A stretch of DNA of 64,000 bases from Arthrobacter psychrolactophilus (GCF_003219795.1 NZ_QJVC01000002.1:228092-292091), one strand, 5' to 3'. Positions 1 through 9,117 are shown, numbered from the stretch's first letter. Notes: generated by a model from the sequence alone, not told the origin. A program made the numbers and translations.

Positions 1-188
1 GGCAGCTGGTTGGGCAGATGGTTGCCGCCGGTGAAAAGGGCAGCATCGTGACATTAATGTGCGACGGCGGCGAACGGTATGCGGGCAGCTACAACAACCC
101 AGCGTGGCTGGCTGAGAAGGGGCTGGACCCGGCCCCGCCTTTGGCCACCCTGGATGAGTTCTTCGCCACCGGCGTCTGGCCTGGCTAG
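1..188 (+). CDS. PLP-dependent cysteine synthase family protein, C-terminal part (5' end outside window)
   Basis: The last 61 codons are visible, reading from base 3 to a TAG at 186-188. The tail contains GSIVTLMCDGGERYAGSYNN followed by a WLAEKGLDPAP stretch and a LDEFFATGVW ending. This is the typical C-terminus of the fold-type II PLP enzymes annotated in actinobacteria as cysteine synthase or L-cysteine desulfhydrase (Cds1-like). The PLP lysine and substrate loop lie outside the window, so synthase and desulfhydrase cannot be told apart. Its stop codon shares a CTAG palindrome with the stop of the convergent gene at 185-841. Confidence 0.7.
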   Translation, partial: QLVGQMVAAGEKGSIVTLMCDGGERYAGSYNNPAWLAEKGLDPAPPLATLDEFFATGVWPG

Positions 189-841
189 AGTTCCACCGAC
201 TGTCCCGAATTCAGGTGCCGGAACTTCACCCCGTGTGCCGCGCCGATGCGGGCTATATGGGATTCCGTAAAGGCCAGGCCTTGCTCGTTGAGCAGGCCGT
301 CGTGGATCTGGAAGGCCTGTGGCGCGCGGACCGAGACCACGAAGTCCACCACCTCCGAGACCTTCGACCACGGCGCATGCACGGGGATCAGGAGCGTGCC
401 CACGCTCACCCCGTCGGGAACGATCAGGGAGTCACCTGGGTGATAGACGTCGTCGTCAATCAAGTAGCCAACATTGGCCACAATGGGCATGGTGGGGTGG
501 ATCAGCGCGTGCTGGCCACCAAAGCCTTGGACCGCGAAACCGGCGGCCGTGAAACTTTCTCCTGCGGCGGCGTCGAAAATCCGGGCAGCCTGCGCGGGGG
601 CCTTGTCACGGAGGTCGTGCGCCACACCTGCGGGGGCATGGATGCGCAACCCGGACGAGTGGGCGAGCGCCTCGGTGAGGGCCTCTGCGTCGTAATGGTC
701 GGCGTGCTCGTGAGTGATCAGCACGGCGTCGGCACCATCCAGCGCCGTCTGGGATTCGGAAAAGATACCCGGGTCAATGACGAGCACGCGGCCGTCCTGC
801 TCGAGTCGGACGCAGGCGTGGGTGAATTTTGTCAGCAACAT
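185..841 (-). CDS. MBL-fold metallo-hydrolase (UlaG/YtnP-like superfamily)
   Basis: This 218-residue protein has the metallo-beta-lactamase signature THEHADH at about residues 43-49. Further candidate metal ligands sit in the later QHALIH, YHPGD and IHDGLL segments. It has no signal peptide or membrane segment and should be a cytoplasmic hydrolase with a dinuclear metal site. The compact single-domain form resembles UPF0173/UlaG-type hydrolases, but the substrate cannot be read from the sequence. It is convergent with the cysteine synthase family gene (4-bp overlap) and lies back to back with zur, whose start is 115 bp away. Confidence 0.8.
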   Translation of the reverse strand: MLLTKFTHACVRLEQDGRVLVIDPGIFSESQTALDGADAVLITHEHADHYDAEALTEALAHSSGLRIHAPAGVAHDLRDKAPAQAARIFDAAAGESFTAAGFAVQGFGGQHALIHPTMPIVANVGYLIDDDVYHPGDSLIVPDGVSVGTLLIPVHAPWSKVSEVVDFVVSVRAPQAFQIHDGLLNEQGLAFTESHIARIGAAHGVKFRHLNSGQSVEL

Positions 842-955
842 GGTGCCAGCTTATGCCTGCTCCGGCACCTTGGCCATCATGGACGCAACGGCTCTTAGCG
901 GCTTGGTGCGATAGGCTGGATGACTGATCCAGCAATGAGAAAGTGAGCCGGCACC

Positions 956-1363
956 ATGTCTGATCTCCCCATGAAGGAGCAGCGCGTCACGAAGCAGCGT
1001 GTGGCGATCAGTGCTGCCATGGACACGCTCGACGACTTCGTCAGCACGCAGGAGCTCCACCGGCTGCTGCACGAACAAGGCACGCCCGTCTCGCTCGCCA
1101 CAACCTACCGCATCTTGGCCTCGATGGCCGAGGAGGGGCTGCTCGACAGCCTGCGCAACGGTGAGGGTGAGGCCGTGTACCGTCGTTGCAACGCCACGAG
1201 CCACCATCACCACCTACTGTGCCGCAACTGTGGCAAGACCGTCGAGATCGAGGCCCCCGCCGTAGAAAGCTGGGCGGCCCGCATTGCCGCGGACAATGGC
1301 TTCACCCAGGTCCAGCACACGGTGGAAATCTACGGCCTGTGCCCGGAGTGCTCGGCCGCCTAG
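956..1363 (+). CDS. zur: Fur-family zinc uptake regulator Zur
   Basis: The product is a 135-residue Fur-family repressor. An N-terminal winged helix is followed by a dimerisation domain with a histidine run (residues 83-86) and two CxxC pairs, C89/C92 and C129/C132, which form the structural zinc site seen in Zur and FurB. The assignment to zinc rather than iron or peroxide sensing rests on the neighbouring znuABC-type operon at 3180-5823. The expected action is repression of the importer when Zn2+ is replete. A second in-frame ATG lies at 971; 956 was kept because both are plausible and neither has a strong ribosome binding site. Confidence 0.85.
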   Translation: MSDLPMKEQRVTKQRVAISAAMDTLDDFVSTQELHRLLHEQGTPVSLATTYRILASMAEEGLLDSLRNGEGEAVYRRCNATSHHHHLLCRNCGKTVEIEAPAVESWAARIAADNGFTQVQHTVEIYGLCPECSAA

Positions 1364-1367
1364 TTCC

Positions 1368-2474
1368 CTAGGCCGCGATCGCTTCCTCAACGGCGCGAAT
1401 ACGGGCGTTCTCATTGGCCAGACGAGTCTTCCAGAGACTCCACAGGTGCGTGAGCACCATGAGCACGGCGCCCGGGATCAGCCACAACGCCAGCTTCAGG
1501 ACATCCAGGCCCATACTCTGTCCGGGGAAATACAGCAGGGTCTGCGCCGCGTGATGCCAGGCGGCCCCGTTCCAGAAGGCGTTCAGCCCACCGAAGAGTC
1601 CCGGCTGCATGGACGGAGCAAAAATACCGCCGGAACTCGTGAAGTTCAGGGCGACGAACAACAGCGTCAAGGTAGGTGTGGTCCAGTGCCGCAGCATCGG
1701 ATGCAGGCCCATGCCCATCATCACAATGGCCGAAACGTACAGCCACGACAGCGACCAGATCCCCCACAGATTCCCCTGCAGCACACCGTAGAGGGGCCCG
1801 GCGATGACAACGGCGATCGTGGAGACAATAGCGCCGGCCAGAACTGCCAGAGCAAAGCGGCTCCGCAACCGCACCCGTGCCATGAAGCCCGATAGCGGCA
1901 CGGAGCTGGCGTATCCGCCAATACTCAAGGCCACGAGCATGAAGAACAAGCCCTGACCCGTGCTGTCGTGGGTACCCACGGGAACTACGTCCGCCACTTG
2001 GAACGGCAGATGCTGTTCAAACGCCACGGGCAGAAAGATCTTCTGCGTGATGCTGGCCGTGGTTTCCGAGGCTGCGCTCGAGAGGAACAAGGTGGCATTC
2101 TCGGCTCCGGGCGCGTAAGCGGCAGCAAGCTCGCGCTGGCCGATCAGCGCGCGGGCACTCGCCGCATCCGGAACCGTCCGAACATCCAAAGACTCCCCCG
2201 CGGTGTCCTTGAGCGTCTGGGCAAATACCTTGGTGGCGGCTGTATCGCCGACGATGGCAACTTGCACATTGTGCGGCTGCGGCTGATGGAAGGCCCCCAA
2301 ATACGCCAGACCCATGACGGCGACCAGGAAGAACGGAATGAGCATGGTCAGTCCAAGCTTGCGCCACGCCACAGCCGGCACTCGCTCCGGACGGCTCGGG
2401 GCGGGTGCAGGCTGCGGGAAATCCATGATGGGCTCGGGATCGATGGTGGCTAGGTGCGTGCTGTGATTCGTCAT
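1368..2474 (-). CDS. ABC-2/YhgE-like integral membrane protein
   Basis: This 368-residue protein has an N-terminal transmembrane helix (about residues 40-62), a roughly 120-residue extracytoplasmic region, and about five C-terminal transmembrane segments. This resembles the YhgE/Pip and ABC-2 permease-like proteins (DUF3533 type). No ATPase gene is adjacent. It is divergent from a MarR-family gene and shares with it an intergenic region containing two palindromes (2495-2534), so it is probably that regulator's target. A role in efflux or membrane stress is inferred from the context. The substrate is unknown. Confidence 0.6.
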   Translation of the reverse strand: MTNHSTHLATIDPEPIMDFPQPAPAPSRPERVPAVAWRKLGLTMLIPFFLVAVMGLAYLGAFHQPQPHNVQVAIVGDTAATKVFAQTLKDTAGESLDVRTVPDAASARALIGQRELAAAYAPGAENATLFLSSAASETTASITQKIFLPVAFEQHLPFQVADVVPVGTHDSTGQGLFFMLVALSIGGYASSVPLSGFMARVRLRSRFALAVLAGAIVSTIAVVIAGPLYGVLQGNLWGIWSLSWLYVSAIVMMGMGLHPMLRHWTTPTLTLLFVALNFTSSGGIFAPSMQPGLFGGLNAFWNGAAWHHAAQTLLYFPGQSMGLDVLKLALWLIPGAVLMVLTHLWSLWKTRLANENARIRAVEEAIAA

Positions 2475-2494
2475 TATTCTTCCACCCTACGCCT

Positions 2495-2534
2495 AATGTT
2501 GCATTATGCAACATTGAGTGTTGCCTTCTGCAAC
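2495..2534. promoter_or_regulatory. Tandem MarR operator palindromes
   Basis: The divergent region holds a perfect palindrome at 2495-2515 with core TGTTGCATTATGCAACA. A second copy of the same half-sites lies at 2519-2534 (TGTTGCCTTCTGCAAC). Both fit TGTTGCNTTNTGCAAC. They lie just upstream of the MarR gene start (2547) and of the membrane protein start (2474), where a MarR dimer would control both. Confidence 0.7.
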
Positions 2535-2546
2535 TAGGCTAGGAGC

Positions 2547-3002
2547 ATGAACAACACCCCGCGTGATGGCGGCATTGAAGCCGTCTTCAGCCAACTCCGC
2601 GAGATTTCGCGCCGCTCCAACGCTCGCTCGCGCATCATCGACCACCCGCTGACCTTTGTGGAGCATTCGCTGCTGCGTTTCATCGCCACGACGGAGGGCG
2701 CCCGGGCCACGGATATTGCCACGGCGTTCTCGCTCAATCGCTCCACGGTGTCGAGGCAGATCAACACGCTGATCAGATTGGAATTAGTCCAGTATCAGGA
2801 TTCAGAAAACTCCGCCGAGTCCCCCACGCATGGACCCTCAGGGCGGGGCAAAATTCTGGCCTTGACGGAGCGTGGGCACTCCCAATTGGCGTCATCCACG
2901 GCGGCGCATCAAAACGTGGTGCAGGAACGCCTAACAGGGTGGACTGATGCGGAAATCACGAGCTTCGCGGCCGCATTGGCCCGCTATAACGCGGCGGAGT
3001 AG
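2547..3002 (+). CDS. MarR-family transcriptional regulator
   Basis: This 151-residue protein carries a winged-helix domain. The recognition helix region reads ARATDIATAFSLNRSTVSRQ, and the C-terminal dimerisation helix ends SFAAALARYNAAE, typical of MarR regulators. An AGGAG ribosome binding site lies 5 nt upstream of the ATG. Two matching palindromes lie directly upstream and the divergent membrane protein is the likely regulated gene. The inducer is unknown. Confidence 0.85.
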   Translation: MNNTPRDGGIEAVFSQLREISRRSNARSRIIDHPLTFVEHSLLRFIATTEGARATDIATAFSLNRSTVSRQINTLIRLELVQYQDSENSAESPTHGPSGRGKILALTERGHSQLASSTAAHQNVVQERLTGWTDAEITSFAAALARYNAAE

Positions 3003-3028
3003 CTCTCAGGCCGCGATTGCTGCTGCGT

Positions 3029-3120
3029 ATGTTCTGTTCTGCGCAAAGTTCACGGTGAACGTGCCGCAGAACACTGTTGTGCGGCACGTTCGAGCCGAAC
3101 TTTGCGCAGGACAAAACATT
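3029..3120. repeat. Dispersed ~90-bp palindromic repeat, copy 1
   Basis: This is an almost perfect inverted repeat. The outer arms are TTCTGCGCAAAGTTC and GAACTTTGCGCAGGAC. The inner arms are GAACGTGCCGC and GCGGCACGTTC, around a very short loop. The same element in the same orientation recurs at 48546-48640. It lies between the MarR gene and the convergent znuB and carries no open reading frame. Confidence 0.8.
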
Positions 3121-3179
3121 CAGGGCCCCGAGGGCGCCACATAGCCCCGGTATGGGCGGCCCGTGTGCGAAAAAGGGTA

Positions 3180-4055
3180 CTAGGCAGCCATGGACGGTCG
3201 CGAGGACCAGCCGCGGCGCTTCCGCCAGGCTCCGGCCACACGGCAGACCACGTAGATCGCGAAGGACAACGTCGTGACGTAGGGGCTGATGGGGATGCTG
3301 CCACCCAGGGCCAGCATGATGCCTCCCACGGTGGAGATCATGGCGAAGGCCACGCTGAGCAAGACCACCATGCGCGGTGCCGCCGTAACCTGCAAGGCTG
3401 CGGCCGCAGGCGTGATGAGCAGGGCCAAGACCAGAAGCGAGCCCACCACCTGAATGGACAACGCGACGGCGATTCCCAGCAGGAACATGAAGGCCAGCGA
3501 GAGCGTCCGCACGGGAACGCCACGCGCGGCGGCGATGTCGGCGTCAACACTGGCGAAGGTCAGCGGGCGCCAGATGAGCGCCAGGCCCACAATCACAATG
3601 AGCGCGGTGCCAGCCAGCACCGAAAGCTGCGTGGAATCCACCGAGACAATCTGCCCCGTCAGCAGCCCAAATTTATTGGCCGAACGCCCTTGGTAGAGCG
3701 AGAGAAATAAGATGCCGAGCCCGAGCCCAAAGGGCATGATGACGCCAATGACCGAGTTTTTCTCGCGCGCCCGGACGCCCATGGCTCCGAGGAGTAAGGC
3801 GGCGGTGATGGAGCCAGCGAGCGAGCCAAACATGACGTCGGCGCCAATGAGCAGCGCGAAGGCCGCACCGGCAAAGGACAGCTCGGCGATGCCATGCACG
3901 GCAAAGGCAAGATCGCGCATCATGACAAAGGTGCCCACGAGGCCACCGACGAGGCCCAGAATCGCACCGGCTAGGAGCGTGTCCCGGAAGAGCGGAAGTA
4001 ACTCACCGTAGTTGGAGAAGTTAAAGACAGCGCTGCTGAAGTCCGCCCAGTTCAT
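3180..4055 (-). CDS. znuB: Zinc ABC transporter, permease subunit
   Basis: The 291-residue product is a polytopic ABC-3 family permease with about eight hydrophobic segments. It includes the conserved LVGGLVGTFVMMRDLAF and HGIAELSFAG regions characteristic of ZnuB/MntB-type metal importers. It overlaps the upstream ATPase gene by 4 bp (ATGA), showing translational coupling in a znuA-znuC-znuB operon read on the minus strand. Zinc is inferred as the substrate from the nearby Zur gene. Manganese has its own transporter at 53.7 kb. Confidence 0.85.
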   Translation of the reverse strand: MNWADFSSAVFNFSNYGELLPLFRDTLLAGAILGLVGGLVGTFVMMRDLAFAVHGIAELSFAGAAFALLIGADVMFGSLAGSITAALLLGAMGVRAREKNSVIGVIMPFGLGLGILFLSLYQGRSANKFGLLTGQIVSVDSTQLSVLAGTALIVIVGLALIWRPLTFASVDADIAAARGVPVRTLSLAFMFLLGIAVALSIQVVGSLLVLALLITPAAAALQVTAAPRMVVLLSVAFAMISTVGGIMLALGGSIPISPYVTTLSFAIYVVCRVAGAWRKRRGWSSRPSMAA

Positions 4056-4909
4056 GAATTTCCTAATTCGTGTGCACCGTGCTGGTGCACTGTTTCGCCG
4101 AGCAGTTCCTCGCTGAGGTGCCCGTCAATCACGGTGTCCGGACGCCCCACAACCACCAGACGCCCCTCAACATTGAGCACCTGAACATGTGTGCCGTACA
4201 GCGCGGAGAGTACCTCCGTGCGCATGACCTCTTCCGGTGTACCAAGAGTAAAGCGGCCACCAGCCAGGTACAGCACCCGGTCCACATGCTCCAGAATCGG
4301 GTTGATTTCATGCGTGACAAAAACGACGGCGGTCCCGTTCGCCTGAGCTTGTTGGGCCACGAGCGCACTGACGGCCTTTTGATGATGCATATCCAAGGAC
4401 AGCAGCGGTTCATCGCACAGCAGCACCTTAGGATTGGACGCCAGCGCCTGGGCAATGCGCAGGCGCTGCTGCTCGCCGCCGGAGAGCATTCCGACAGGGA
4501 TCTTCCCGTAGCTGGAGGCGCCCACCATCTCGAGGAGCTCGTCGACGCGTTGGCGATACGCGCGCCCATGGAGCCGAAAGCCCCACTTGTCGCCGTCAAC
4601 GCCCAGCCCCACGAGGTCGCGGGCGCGCATGGCGGTATCGGGTGCAAAGTGTTTTTGCTGGGGCACATAGCCAATGGCGCGACTACCGCGTTTGACGGGG
4701 ACGCCGTCGAGCATAATCTGCCCGGAACTCAAGGTGGACATGCCCAACAAAATCTTCAGGAAGCTGGTCTTGCCGCTGCCATTGGCGCCCAGGACGGCGA
4801 GGAATTCACCGGCCCGGACGTCAAGGTTGAGATCTTGCCACAGTGTGCGCGCGCCATAGGCCAAGGTGGCGCGCTTGAGTGTGATGACAGATGGTGCCGC
4901 TTGGGTCAT
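4052..4909 (-). CDS. znuC: Zinc ABC transporter, ATP-binding subunit
   Basis: This 285-residue ABC ATPase has Walker A GANGSGKT (residues 41-48), the signature LSGGEQQR (142-149) and Walker B LLCDEP (about 163-168), followed by the VTHE switch histidine region. It would energise ZnuB. It overlaps znuA by 4 bp upstream and znuB by 4 bp downstream, so all three genes are one coupled unit. The C-terminus ends in [10 protein letters not shown] with a few histidines but no long His-rich tail. Confidence 0.87.
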   Translation of the reverse strand: MTQAAPSVITLKRATLAYGARTLWQDLNLDVRAGEFLAVLGANGSGKTSFLKILLGMSTLSSGQIMLDGVPVKRGSRAIGYVPQQKHFAPDTAMRARDLVGLGVDGDKWGFRLHGRAYRQRVDELLEMVGASSYGKIPVGMLSGGEQQRLRIAQALASNPKVLLCDEPLLSLDMHHQKAVSALVAQQAQANGTAVVFVTHEINPILEHVDRVLYLAGGRFTLGTPEEVMRTEVLSALYGTHVQVLNVEGRLVVVGRPDTVIDGHLSEELLGETVHQHGAHELGNS

Positions 4910-5823
4910 TTGCCGGCCGCTGAATTTAGTCCTTGTTCCAAGTCATCAACATTACCAAGCATCCAGTCGAGGTAGCTCGTGTTGGCCGGCAGCGTCTCGG
5001 AGAAATCGACGACGGCGACTCCCGCGGCTTCAGCGGCGGCCTTCAGCTCCTGCGTCTGGGCACTTTCAGTCTGCGTATTGTAGGCCAGCAGGGCTACCTG
5101 CTTGGCGGTCACCAGGGCCTGCGTTTCCACCATGGTGGCGGCCGGAACATCGGCCCCATTTTCAACGGCAGAGGTGAATTTCTCGGGGGTCTTGTTGACC
5201 AGACCGGCCTCGCTGAGCAGGTACAGCGGCACGGGCTCGGTCACGGCCGCACCCTCGCCACCGCGGCTCGCCTTCAAGGTAGCCAGGCGAGCCTCGAGCC
5301 CGGTGAGTTTTTCCTTGAACGCGGCGGCCTGCGAATCAAAGGCTGCCGATTGGGCGGGAAGGGCCGCGCTAAAGCGTGTTGCGAGCTCGTCAGCCAGCTT
5401 CTCCATGGTGGGAAGTGAGTACCAGACGTGCTCATTGAAGTCGGTCCCGGTATCTAGGCCGGACAGCTCGCTGACGTTGACAATCTTGTCTGCATCAAGC
5501 TGGCCCTTGGCGAGCTGCGTGAAGAAGTCGTCGTAGCCGCCACCGTTTTCCAGACCAACCTGAGCTTTGGAGACCGCCAGCTTGTCTTGGGCGTTGGCCT
5601 CGTAGCCGTGCGGGTCCGCCGCGGGGTCCGAGATGATGGAGTGCACATCGACGTAGCTGCCGCCCACGGCCTTGGCGATATCGGCGTAGACGTTGGTGCT
5701 GGCTACAACGGAGACCGTGCCCGCGGCGGCAGGGGCAGTTTCACCCCCGCCGCAAGCCGTCAACGCTACGGATGCAAACAGAGTTGCACCGAGAAGTAGG
5801 ACGGAGCGGCGGGGCTGAAACAT
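4906..5823 (-). CDS. znuA: Zinc ABC transporter, substrate-binding lipoprotein
   Basis: The 305-residue product starts with a lipoprotein signal whose lipobox ends LTAC (lipidated Cys24), so it is tethered outside the membrane. It belongs to the cluster A-I (ZnuA/TroA) family. Candidate metal ligands are H72 in DPHGYE and H132 in NEHVWY. The usual third histidine region in the C-lobe is replaced by a LYLLSEAG stretch, and there is no His-rich loop, unlike classical ZnuA. It is the first gene of the znuACB operon. Confidence 0.82.
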   Translation of the reverse strand: MFQPRRSVLLLGATLFASVALTACGGGETAPAAAGTVSVVASTNVYADIAKAVGGSYVDVHSIISDPAADPHGYEANAQDKLAVSKAQVGLENGGGYDDFFTQLAKGQLDADKIVNVSELSGLDTGTDFNEHVWYSLPTMEKLADELATRFSAALPAQSAAFDSQAAAFKEKLTGLEARLATLKASRGGEGAAVTEPVPLYLLSEAGLVNKTPEKFTSAVENGADVPAATMVETQALVTAKQVALLAYNTQTESAQTQELKAAAEAAGVAVVDFSETLPANTSYLDWMLGNVDDLEQGLNSAAGK

Positions 5824-5845
5824 AGTTTTTCCTTATCGACGTGCT

Positions 5846-5864
5846 AATGAGAACAGTTACCAAT
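5846..5864. promoter_or_regulatory. Possible Zur box upstream of znuA
   Basis: An imperfect dyad, TGAGAACAGTTACCA with flanking AA and AT, lies about 25 bp upstream of the znuA start. It resembles actinobacterial Zur sites in size and position, but only 5 of 7 half-site positions are symmetric. Confidence 0.35.
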
Positions 5865-5900
5865 AAGAACCAGCATAGCTCATATTGGGAACCGTTCGCA

Positions 5901-6959
5901 TCAAGAGCGGCGTCGGTCCTGAATCTGCGTCTGCGTGGCGTCGCGAATCTCGCCCACCAACTGCTCAATCACATCCTCCAGGAACAACACACCCACGGCC
6001 TGCTCGGAAGGGTCCATGACGCGCGCCATGTGCGATCCGGAACGCTGCATGACAGCGAGCACGTCTTCGATTTCCTCGCTTGCTGCGATGTTAACCATGG
6101 AGCGCACGCGCCCCTCGCCGATCGCCATCTCGTAGCGTTCCAGAGGAATACGCAGTACGTCCTTGAGGTGTAGATAACCCAGGAGGTTTCCAGCATCGTC
6201 GGCAAACACAAAGCGGGAGAATCCGGTCTTACCCACCATGCGCTCAAAGTCCACCGGGGTAGCTTCGGGTGCCATGGTGACCACCGAGTCCAGGGGAACC
6301 ATGATCCCGCCAGCTGTTTGCGAGGAGAACTCGAGGGCGCCGGTGATCAACCCTGTCTGGTCATCCACGAGCCCGCTGCGGGTAGATTCCTCAACGATCG
6401 ACTGCACCTCTTTCAAGGTGAAGGCAGAGGTGACCTCGTCCTGCGGCACGATCCCGAACAAGCGCACAATGTGATTTGCCAACCAGTTCAGTGCCACGAT
6501 GAGCGGACGTACCACCTTGCTGATGAGCACGAGCGGCGGAGCCAACAGCAACGCAGCCTTGTCCGCGGCCGAGACAGACATGTTCTTGGGCACCATTTCG
6601 CCAAAGGTCACGTGCAGGAACGTCACGAGCGCCAGGGTAAAGACAAACGCCACGGGTCCGGCAATGTTGTCATCCAGCCCAATGACGTGCAGCGGTTCGG
6701 CCAAGAGGTGATGGATGGCGGGTTCGGCAACGTTCAGGATCAGCAGCGAACACACCGTGATACCCAGTTGCGAACACGCCAGCATCAAGGAGACATTTTC
6801 CATGGCGCCCAGGGTGACCTTGGCGCGCTTGGATCCGGCGTCGGCCAGGGGTTCAATCTGGCTGCGCCGGGCGGTCATGACGGCAAATTCTGCCGCGACA
6901 AAAAAGGCGTTGCCGAGAAGCAAGATGACAAGCCAGGCAATTCCAGCCCAGGGACTCAC
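5901..6959 (-). CDS. CNNM/HlyC-CorC family transporter protein (second gene)
   Basis: This 352-residue protein has an N-terminal DUF21 (CNNM) membrane domain of about four helices, starting WAGIAWLVILLLGNAFFVAA. A paired CBS domain region follows with MVPLDSVVTM and SRFVFADDAGNLLGYLHLKD. It lacks the full CorC_HlyC C-terminal domain that its neighbour has. These proteins are linked to Mg2+/divalent cation homeostasis. Its start overlaps the stop of the longer paralogue by 4 bp, so the two are co-translated and may work as a heteromer. Confidence 0.8.
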   Translation of the reverse strand: MSPWAGIAWLVILLLGNAFFVAAEFAVMTARRSQIEPLADAGSKRAKVTLGAMENVSLMLACSQLGITVCSLLILNVAEPAIHHLLAEPLHVIGLDDNIAGPVAFVFTLALVTFLHVTFGEMVPKNMSVSAADKAALLLAPPLVLISKVVRPLIVALNWLANHIVRLFGIVPQDEVTSAFTLKEVQSIVEESTRSGLVDDQTGLITGALEFSSQTAGGIMVPLDSVVTMAPEATPVDFERMVGKTGFSRFVFADDAGNLLGYLHLKDVLRIPLERYEMAIGEGRVRSMVNIAASEEIEDVLAVMQRSGSHMARVMDPSEQAVGVLFLEDVIEQLVGEIRDATQTQIQDRRRS

Positions 6960-8296
6960 AGTGCATCACCTGCTTCGTCCGTTGCATCCGAGAGGGAAGG
7001 AGAAGGTGCCGGGATGAACTTAATCCGGTCGATCCGCCGTCGTTCTACCCGGTCCACCACCAACGATCCACCTTCGACGGCGACAGTGTCACCAACTAGC
7101 GCGATGCGGCCAAGTTCGGCCATCATGAAGCCACCGACGGTTTCGTAGCTCGCCTCATCCGGGACGGACAGCGGCCCGATGCGCTCGGAGACCTCGTCGG
7201 GACGCATGAGCCCCGGGAAGAACCAGGCGCCATCGGCGGAGAGCAAAATGCCGGGCTTGATGCGGTCGTGTTCATCGGAGACTTCCCCGACGATTTCCTC
7301 GACGAGGTCTTCCAGAGTTGTCACACCGGCGGTTCCACCGTATTCGTCCTGCACCACGGCCATTTGGAGATTTCCTTCGCGCAGTTCAAGTATCAAGGCG
7401 TCGAGGTGAACCGTCTCGGGGACGCGCAAAACGTCTGTCATGATGACGCCTACCTCGAGCTGATCACGCTTGCGGAACGGAATCGAGACGGCACTCTTTA
7501 AGTGCACAACACCCAACACGTCGTCCGACGATTCCCCGATGACCGGGAAGCGGGAGTAACCCGTACGGCGGGCCAGATCAATTATTTCCGCGACGGACTG
7601 GGTGCTTTCAATGGTTTCAACACGCATACGCGGGGTCATGACGTCGGCGGCCGTACGCTCGGAAAAGCGCAGGGTGCGAGCCACAAACGTGGCAGTACCC
7701 TCGTCGAGGGTTCCCATTTCTGCCGAACGGCGCACCAGGGAGGCCAGTTCGGCGGGAGAGCGTGCTCCGGAAATTTCTTCCTTGGCTTCCATGCCAAAGA
7801 GATTCAGCACCTTGTTGGAGAAACCGTTCAAGATAATAATGAACGGCTTGAAGATAGCGGTGAAGACCAGCTGCGGGCGGGCAAGCGCCTTGCCAATCTC
7901 AAAGGACTTGGCGATGGCCATGTTCTTGGGCACCAGCTCGCCGATCAGCATAGAGAGCAGGGTTGCGATCACCATCGCCACAATGAGGGCAATGCTGGAC
8001 ACGGCAGCCTCGGGAAGCCCCAGACCACCCAAGGGGCCCAGCAACAACGCACCGAGTGAGGGTTCCATTAAGAAACCGGTCAGGAGGGTTGTCAAGGTAA
8101 TGCCCAGCTGGCAACTAGAGAGCTGGGTTGAGAGTGATTTCAAACAGCGCAACAACGGCACCGCACCCTTGTCGCCGTCGTTCACGGCTCTTTGAACGTA
8201 GGCCTGATCGAGGGCTACGAGGGCAAACTCCACGGCGACAAAGAAGCCGGTTCCGAGGATAAGCAGCAAACCTGCTGCAAGAAGGATCCATTCCAT
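6956..8296 (-). CDS. CNNM/HlyC-CorC family transporter protein (first gene)
   Basis: The 446-residue product has a DUF21 transmembrane domain, a CBS pair ([15 protein letters not shown], then [20 protein letters not shown]), and a C-terminal CorC_HlyC domain after the conserved [20 protein letters not shown] stretch. It is probably a Mg2+/Co2+-related exporter or regulator at the membrane. It is followed by a shorter paralogue with a 4-bp ATGA overlap. The 250 bp upstream of it hold no recognisable gene. Confidence 0.85.
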   Translation of the reverse strand: MEWILLAAGLLLILGTGFFVAVEFALVALDQAYVQRAVNDGDKGAVPLLRCLKSLSTQLSSCQLGITLTTLLTGFLMEPSLGALLLGPLGGLGLPEAAVSSIALIVAMVIATLLSMLIGELVPKNMAIAKSFEIGKALARPQLVFTAIFKPFIIILNGFSNKVLNLFGMEAKEEISGARSPAELASLVRRSAEMGTLDEGTATFVARTLRFSERTAADVMTPRMRVETIESTQSVAEIIDLARRTGYSRFPVIGESSDDVLGVVHLKSAVSIPFRKRDQLEVGVIMTDVLRVPETVHLDALILELREGNLQMAVVQDEYGGTAGVTTLEDLVEEIVGEVSDEHDRIKPGILLSADGAWFFPGLMRPDEVSERIGPLSVPDEASYETVGGFMMAELGRIALVGDTVAVEGGSLVVDRVERRRIDRIKFIPAPSPSLSDATDEAGDAL

Positions 8297-8547
8297 GATT
8301 ACTGCACCCCCTGAGCTATTTCGCGCAGAGAAACTGCGCTGCAGCGGGGGTTGGCCGCCGGCGGAGGGTGGTCAGCGCTGAGGCCGGCCGCAGAGGAAGT
8401 AGAAGGGCAATGGTGGGCACGAGTGCGGGGTTTGCCGGCATTGTCAACACGTTTGCGGGAGTTCGTTTGTGAACTCTGCAAACCGTTGCGCCGGCCCCTA
8501 GATTTACTTTCCATAGGATTTTCAGTCTACATCAGCGTACCCACGAG

Positions 8548-9066
8548 TTAGCCAGCCAGCACGCTGTGCTCCCCCAAAGAATGGAACGCGCGGCGGTGAT
8601 AAACCATGGGAGAACCCACGGTCAGGGGCGCAATAATCTCTACAACCTCGGCCGCCAGAAGTAGTGAGCCGCCGGCGGGAGTTCGGCTGAGAATCGTGCA
8701 CCGTAGGCTGTATCCGTCGTGGACTAGGAGGGGCTCCCCGCTGTCCATGCGGCTCCACGCCATGGAGTCGGTAAAGCGTTCCGAGCGTGCGTCGGCGAAG
8801 ATCCTGGCCAGGTTAAGATTTGTGGCACTGAGCAGATGGACCACCACGGAATCGGCGATGGCAATCGCGGCAGCAGATCCGCTATTGGCGGCGAGGGAGA
8901 AGGCCAGTAGGGGCGGCTCGGCCGAGACGGAGGCTACCGACGATGCCGTAATGCCCACAGGGCCGCTGCCGGAGTCTGCCGTAATGACAGCCACGCCCGC
9001 CGGGTGCCCGCCGAAAGCTGTTTTGAAGGCATCCGTCAAGGGAGGTGTCTGAAGCTGCACAGTCAT
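8548..9066 (-). CDS. Flavin reductase-like domain protein, SoxR target
   Basis: This 172-residue protein belongs to the FMN-binding split-barrel flavin reductase family (HpaC/RutF-like). Visible features are the GHPAGVAVITA start, the GITASSVASVSAEPPLLAFS flavin-binding region and the C-terminal MVYHRRAFHSLG motif. It would reduce FMN or FAD with NAD(P)H, or act as a flavin-binding oxidoreductase. Its promoter carries a SoxR box at 9127-9144, directly after the soxR stop codon, which points to induction by redox-active compounds. Confidence 0.8.
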   Translation of the reverse strand: MTVQLQTPPLTDAFKTAFGGHPAGVAVITADSGSGPVGITASSVASVSAEPPLLAFSLAANSGSAAAIAIADSVVVHLLSATNLNLARIFADARSERFTDSMAWSRMDSGEPLLVHDGYSLRCTILSRTPAGGSLLLAAEVVEIIAPLTVGSPMVYHRRAFHSLGEHSVLAG

Positions 9067-9117
9067 GGGCTAATCAATCCTCTCGAACCGCAGCCCTTGC
9101 GGCTGAGTCTTCAAGTG

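Noticed and set aside
8297-8547. Small genes in the gap between the CNNM gene and the flavin reductase
   Set aside because: Open frames of 66-71 codons exist on both strands but lack ribosome binding sites and any known composition or motif.
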